A stretch of 64,000 nt of DNA, taken from positions 227,795 through 291,794 of the forward strand of contig CAMBEK010000001.1 of assembly GCA_945865565.1 (NCBI GenBank), written 5' to 3'. Numbering within the stretch: the first letter of the stretch is position 1; each line of letters begins with the position of its first letter. Under the pieces are notes generated by a model. It was given only the letters and a program-made list of their open reading frames with translations, was not told the DNA's origin and did no database searches. The translations under genes and the position numbers were made by a program. Shown here one piece after another: positions 60,288 through 64,000 of the stretch. The stretch is from Pseudobacteriovorax antillogorgiicola. Lineage in GTDB: Bacteria > Bdellovibrionota_B > Oligoflexia > Oligoflexales > RGVZ01.

Positions 60288-61235
60288 ATGGAATCTGGAC
60301 TCATCGTATTTTCTGGCAATGCGAACCGGCCCTTGGCCGAGCGGATTTGCCGCGCGCTCAATTGTGATCTTGGAAATGCCTCGGTAACTTCATTCTCCGA
60401 CGGTGAAACCCGCGTTGAAATTGAAAGTAACGTCCGCGGGCGTGATGTTTTTATTGTCCAGCCGACTTGCGCGCCGGCCAACCATCACATTATGGAAGCG
60501 CTCATCATGGCAGATGCCTGCCGCCGTTCTTCGGCCCAGCGCATCACCCTTGTGGTCCCTTACTTTGGGTACGGACGTCAGGAGCGCAAGAGCGCTCCCA
60601 GAACTCCAATCACGGCAAAATTGGTGGCAGACCTTTTTGCCAGTGCCGGATTTGACCGGGTGTTGTCCTTGGAGTTGCATACATCCGCGATCCAGGGTTT
60701 TTTCAATCTTCCAGTGGACCATCTTTTTGCCAAACCTGTTTTCGCTAAATATCTGGCGACCCGTCCCGACATTCTTGAGGATCTGATCGTGGTTTCGCCG
60801 GATGCCGGCGGCGTGGAACGGGCAAGGGCCCTCGCAAAGTACTTTAATTGTGGCCTTGCCATTGTCGACAAACGTCGAGATCGTCCGAACGAAAGCACGG
60901 TCATGAACCTCATCGGCGACGTGAAAGGGCGTAATTGCCTGATTGTGGATGATATCTGCGATACCGGCGGATCTTTGGCCAAGACGGCTGACACTTTGGC
61001 TGAAAATGGCGCAAAAGGCGTCTATGCCGTGATCAGTCATCCGGTCCTTTCTGGTCAGGCTCTAGCCCGGATCGAAGCCTCGGCATTAAAAGAATTCATT
61101 TGCACGGATTCAATCCCGCTTAGCGTTGAATCAAATAAATCCAATAAAATCATACAGTTAACTATTTCAGACCTCTTGGCGGAAGCCATCCGCCGCATTC
61201 ATAATTCGGATTCCGTCAGCTCACTTTTCGTGTAG
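60288..61235 (+). CDS. prs: Ribose-phosphate pyrophosphokinase
   Basis: The 315-residue enzyme makes PRPP from ribose-5-phosphate and ATP for nucleotide, His and Trp synthesis. Landmarks: FSGNANRPLAERI, VTSFSDGETRVEI, YFGYGRQERK, LELHTSAIQGFFNLPVDHLF, VSPDAGGVERARALA and the PRPP-binding loop LIVDDICDTGGSLAKTAD. ATG 60288 has GAGGG with good spacing; the frame from 60255 is an unlikely longer form. It starts 58 bp after tRNA-Gln. Confidence 0.96.
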   Translation: MESGLIVFSGNANRPLAERICRALNCDLGNASVTSFSDGETRVEIESNVRGRDVFIVQPTCAPANHHIMEALIMADACRRSSAQRITLVVPYFGYGRQERKSAPRTPITAKLVADLFASAGFDRVLSLELHTSAIQGFFNLPVDHLFAKPVFAKYLATRPDILEDLIVVSPDAGGVERARALAKYFNCGLAIVDKRRDRPNESTVMNLIGDVKGRNCLIVDDICDTGGSLAKTADTLAENGAKGVYAVISHPVLSGQALARIEASALKEFICTDSIPLSVESNKSNKIIQLTISDLLAEAIRRIHNSDSVSSLFV

Positions 61236-61341
61236 AAGGCAGTCTGGCGAAACTCATTGGACAAACGGCTTGAAAGCCTTGTCAGATGTCGCTATAAGCC
61301 ATGGTTCTGTTGGTCCTATAGATTTTAGGGTGAGTACCATC

Positions 61342-61626
61342 ATGTCCGAAAAGACGATGATTACAATTGAAGGAAAGCATCGCGAAGTCACAGGCAAAGG
61401 CGCTTGTCGCCGAATGCGTCGCGATGGAGTGATTCCCGCAGTCCTCTGCCATAAAGGCAAGTCGACCATGCTGGAAATTAACCCGAAGTTTCTTGCCAGG
61501 GCTTGGCAGAACGAGAAATCGTTCAATCTCAGCCTCGATGGCAAAGTGCTTCCAGTTCGTATAACTGAACTTCAGCTTGACCATGTGAAGCGCACTGCGC
61601 TCCATGTGGATCTGGCTCACATCTGA
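61342..61626 (+). CDS. rplY: 50S ribosomal protein L25 (short form)
   Basis: The 94-residue protein has the L25/Ctc 5S rRNA-binding core: TGKGACRRMRRDGVIPAVL, SFNLSLDGKVLPVRITELQL and HVKRTALHVDLAHI. It lacks the C-terminal CTC extension. ATG 61342 follows GGGTGAG; an earlier frame from 61270 is unsupported. prs-rplY-pth is a common bacterial order. Confidence 0.93.
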   Translation: MSEKTMITIEGKHREVTGKGACRRMRRDGVIPAVLCHKGKSTMLEINPKFLARAWQNEKSFNLSLDGKVLPVRITELQLDHVKRTALHVDLAHI

Positions 61627-61661
61627 TTCTTTTGAATCAGGCGTTGCCTTTTTCCGGGTGA

Positions 61662-62237
61662 ATGATCTTGAAGCTCCTTGTGGGTCTCGGAAATCCGGGG
61701 AAAAAGTACGAAGTCACCCGTCACAATGCTGGATTCATTGTGGTGGACGAGCTGGTCAGGCGGGCCAGTGCTGAATGGCGGGATGATTCGTCCCGCTTTG
61801 AAGCGCTGACTGCAAAGGCCGTCATTGCTGGTGAAGAATGTTTGGTGATCAAACCCCAGACATTCATGAACGTCAGTGGCAGGTCGGTGCAAAAGGCGGC
61901 GGCTTACTTCAAAATTCCGGTGACCGATATCGTGGTCGTGTACGACGACATCGATGTTCCTGCCGGGAAAGTAAAGGTAAGGACAGCCGGTGGTCATGGC
62001 GGCCACAATGGAATCCGCAGCATCATTGAGTGCATGGGTTCCGCTGAATTCCCAAGGGTAAAGTTGGGGGTCGGCAAACCGCTCGAGGCGACATTCCAGG
62101 TTGCTGTAGCGGACTGGGTTCTGGCTCCTCTGGGAAGTCAGGAACTGGAAAACATGAGATGTGTGATGGCCGATGAGGCTCTTCTGCGATTGAAAAATCT
62201 TTTTCAAGGCAGTAGATCAGCTGGGCTTGGAAATTAA
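61662..62237 (+). CDS. pth: Peptidyl-tRNA hydrolase
   Basis: The 191-residue enzyme frees tRNA from stalled peptidyl-tRNA. LLVGLGNPGKKYEVTRHNAG holds the catalytic His, KPQTFMNVSG the substrate-binding Asn, and VVVYDDIDVPAGKV the catalytic Asp, followed by GGHGGHNGIRSI. It follows rplY by 35 bp. Confidence 0.96.
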   Translation: MILKLLVGLGNPGKKYEVTRHNAGFIVVDELVRRASAEWRDDSSRFEALTAKAVIAGEECLVIKPQTFMNVSGRSVQKAAAYFKIPVTDIVVVYDDIDVPAGKVKVRTAGGHGGHNGIRSIIECMGSAEFPRVKLGVGKPLEATFQVAVADWVLAPLGSQELENMRCVMADEALLRLKNLFQGSRSAGLGN

Positions 62238-62295
62238 CCTCCTTTGCCTGCACCAAAACGTAGTGCAGGCTGAGAAACCGTAAAGGAGACGGAAA

Positions 62296-62694
62296 ATGCT
62301 TAGAGAATATGAAATGACATTCATCACCCGTTCGGACTTGCCTGAGGCCGACTTCAATGGCGTGCTGGCCAAGTACGAAAAGTACATGACCGCTGATGGT
62401 GGTGAAATCCTGAAGAAGGAAGCGTGGGGCTCCCGCAAGTTGGCCTTCCCAATCAACAAGCAGCACCGTGGTAACTTCATGGTTTATGACTTTGCTGGGC
62501 TTGCATCTCATCTGACTGAGATGGAACGTCTGATGCGCATCGACGAAAACGTCCTGCGTTATCTTTCGGTCCTGATCAACAAGCAGGTTGATATTGAAAA
62601 GCGCAAGGACGAGATCGTTAAGGAAGCTGTTGCGGCGAAAGAGCGTGAAGCTGCAGCCCGCGAAGCCGCAGAAGAGCTCGGCGGCCGGGATTAA
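62296..62694 (+). CDS. rpsF: 30S ribosomal protein S6
   Basis: The 132-residue protein begins LREYEMTFITRSDLPEADFN and has WGSRKLAFPINKQHRGNF, the standard S6 core; the tail is extended and rich in Glu/Ala/Arg. GGAGACGG precedes the ATG. S6 normally pairs with S18, but rpsR is not next to it here. Confidence 0.96.
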   Translation: MLREYEMTFITRSDLPEADFNGVLAKYEKYMTADGGEILKKEAWGSRKLAFPINKQHRGNFMVYDFAGLASHLTEMERLMRIDENVLRYLSVLINKQVDIEKRKDEIVKEAVAAKEREAAAREAAEELGGRD

Positions 62695-62738
62695 TTCGAA
62701 CGGTTGAACCAGGAACACCGATTCCGGAGTAGTGAATC

Positions 62739-63182
62739 ATGAAAATTATTTTGAACCACGACGTTGACAGCCTTGGTCGCGTTGGTGACATTGTCAATGT
62801 TCGCAGCGGCTATGCCCGCAACTTCCTTTTGCCGCGCGGCCTCTGCATGCAGGCAAACGAAGAAAATAAGGCGGCCTTGGCGCACCACAAGCGCATCCTC
62901 GACAAGAAGCGCGCCGGCATGCTGGTTGAAGCCAAAAAAGCTGCAACAGCGATTGAAAAGACCTCTGTCACCGTCACGAAGCAAGTTGGCGAAGATGAGA
63001 AGATTTTCGGTTCAGTGACTACGGCTGAGCTCGAGCAGCTCTTGGCGGCTGAAGGTGTCAAGGTTTCCCGCAAGGACATCACAATCCTTGATGACATCAA
63101 GAAAGTTGGCGTCTACGCTGCACAAGTCAAGTTGCACAGCGATGTCAGCGCCAAATTCAAGGTTTGGGTTGTTGCCGGCTAA
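62739..63182 (+). CDS. rplI: 50S ribosomal protein L9
   Basis: The 147-residue protein has the L9 N-terminal RNA-binding domain (MKIILNHDVDSLGRVGDIVN, VRSGYARNFLLPRGLCMQAN), a helix and the C-terminal domain (KIFGSVTTAEL, VGVYAAQVKLHSDVSAKFKV). It starts 44 bp after rpsF with no gene between, and a terminator follows. Confidence 0.96.
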   Translation: MKIILNHDVDSLGRVGDIVNVRSGYARNFLLPRGLCMQANEENKAALAHHKRILDKKRAGMLVEAKKAATAIEKTSVTVTKQVGEDEKIFGSVTTAELEQLLAAEGVKVSRKDITILDDIKKVGVYAAQVKLHSDVSAKFKVWVVAG

Positions 63183-63207
63183 GACCGGTTCTTGTTGAGA
63201 TTCACAG

Positions 63208-63265
63208 GCGCTGGGTTGAGAATGGCCCTTCCTTTGGGAGGGACTCTTTCCCGGCGCTTTTTTTT
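63208..63265 (+). terminator. Rho-independent terminator after rplI
   Basis: GCGCTGGG (63208-63215) pairs with CCCGGCGC (63250-63257) around a smaller internal hairpin, followed by eight T. It ends the ribosomal protein unit 18 bp before dnaB, so dnaB depends on readthrough or another promoter. Confidence 0.8.
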
Positions 63266-63282
63266 GATTTTTTTCGGAAGTA

Positions 63283-64000
63283 ATGGAAAACACAAGAACG
63301 CCATCACCAATAGACGTTGTCGCCCCGCCTCACTCTGTTGAGGCAGAAAAGGCGGTTCTTGGTGCCGTACTGCGTGATCCACCGCTTCTAAGCATGATTT
63401 CCGACAAGATCCGGGAAGACTATTTTTTTCTGGATTATCACCGCAGAATTTTTGCAGTGATGATGGGACTCGATGCCAAGAGCGAACCCTGCGACCTTGT
63501 CACCGTTGCAGATCGTCTGCAACGGCTTGACCAGGATTCCCGCATTTCAGCTCCAGTCTATCTGGTCGACTTGATTCAGCAGGCCCCTGTTGCGCAGAAT
63601 ATCGAACACCACGCCAGGATCGTTGCTGAGTACTACTTTCTCCGAAAGATGATCCGCGTCTGTCAGGATACCATCGGCAAGGCCGCTGCGGCCGAGGGCA
63701 ACATCATGGGATTTGTCGAGGAAGTGGAGAAATCCTTCCTCGAGATCACCAATGAGCAGGACCGTCAGGGTGGGGTCTCAACCCACATGGAGGTTCTTGA
63801 AAGCACGATCAATGAACTTGAGCAGAAGATGCTCCGCGCCGGAGAGCTTAGTGGCGTACCTTCAGGGTTTAACGACCTCGATTCGGTGACTGGTGGTTGG
63901 CAAAAAAGCGACTTGATCATTCTGGCTGCCCGACCCGGCATGGGTAAAACCGCCTTTGCGCTGAACTGCGCCATGAATTCGGTCAAAAAAGGCCACCCAA
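63283..64000 (+). CDS. dnaB: Replicative DNA helicase DnaB (3' end outside window)
   Basis: The gene starts at ATG 63283 and is cut by the window after 239 codons. The N-terminal domain shows PHSVEAEKAVLGAVLRDP and the middle DLVTVADRLQRLDQDSRIS; the RecA-like domain begins with SGVPSGFNDLDSVTGGWQKS and the Walker A motif ARPGMGKTAFAL. DnaB unwinds DNA at the replication fork. The order rpsF-rplI-dnaB is widely conserved. Confidence 0.95.
   Translation, partial: MENTRTPSPIDVVAPPHSVEAEKAVLGAVLRDPPLLSMISDKIREDYFFLDYHRRIFAVMMGLDAKSEPCDLVTVADRLQRLDQDSRISAPVYLVDLIQQAPVAQNIEHHARIVAEYYFLRKMIRVCQDTIGKAAAAEGNIMGFVEEVEKSFLEITNEQDRQGGVSTHMEVLESTINELEQKMLRAGELSGVPSGFNDLDSVTGGWQKSDLIILAARPGMGKTAFALNCAMNSVKKGHP

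Overview
This 64 kb window reads as an ordinary stretch of a Gram-negative bacterial chromosome, mid-50s % GC by eye and almost fully coding. LpxC, several outer-membrane proteins, a lipoprotein and many signal peptides indicate an outer membrane. RNase Y, an adenosylcobalamin-dependent (class II) ribonucleotide reductase, ScpA/ScpB, DUF1844, three SPFH proteins and many TPR proteins argue against a typical gammaproteobacterium. They suggest a former deltaproteobacterial lineage such as Bdellovibrionota, but the sequence does not settle this. No insertion sequence, prophage, CRISPR array or rRNA was seen.

Layout. 0-9 kb: a truncated lytic transglycosylase, a small HTH protein, queA head-to-head with a secreted protein, an M14 peptidase overlapping a SprT-like protein, and a single-chain LuxE-LuxC (fatty acid reductase) fusion. 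9-13 kb: scpA, scpB, an RluB-like protein lacking the catalytic Asp, an FAH-family enzyme and an outer-membrane protein in one tight + strand run. 13-19 kb (- strand): two SPFH proteins with NfeD, an SDR, a repeat-rich protein and cardiolipin synthase. 19.3-19.6 kb: tRNA-Lys and tRNA-Glu with a clear promoter and terminator. 19.7-26.6 kb: recN, a matrixin-type protease with an unusual C-terminal tail, and nrdJ. The 332-bp gap behind nrdJ (26649-26980) holds a promoter, two NrdR-like boxes and two perfect DnaA boxes. 27-30.5 kb: a lipoprotein and two outer-membrane proteins. 30.7-36.3 kb: a TetR regulator leading an operon of a helical-repeat protein and two degenerate beta-oxidation-like proteins, then lpxC. 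36-48 kb: TPR proteins, a ComEC-like channel without its nuclease-type domain, dnaK, a repeat/hairpin block, a third SPFH protein, a response regulator-TPR protein, RNase Y and an inositol monophosphatase. 49-50 kb: rpmI-rplT and tRNA-Leu. 50-60 kb: FHA, DUF1844, exported proteins, FecR, a SpoIIE phosphatase and a Clp ATPase. 60-64 kb: tRNA-Gln, prs, rplY, pth, rpsF, rplI and the start of dnaB.

No single dramatic unknown system is evident. The best candidates for a second look are the LuxE-LuxC fusion, the NrdR/DnaA control region of nrdJ, the TetR-led operon of apparent fatty-acid-oxidation pseudoenzymes, the RluB-like pseudoenzyme in the scp operon, RNase Y with a lost KH motif, and the FHA/FecR/SpoIIE/Clp group. 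Apart from 26649-26980 and the tRNA region 19300-19743, no gene-free stretch exceeds about 300 bp.
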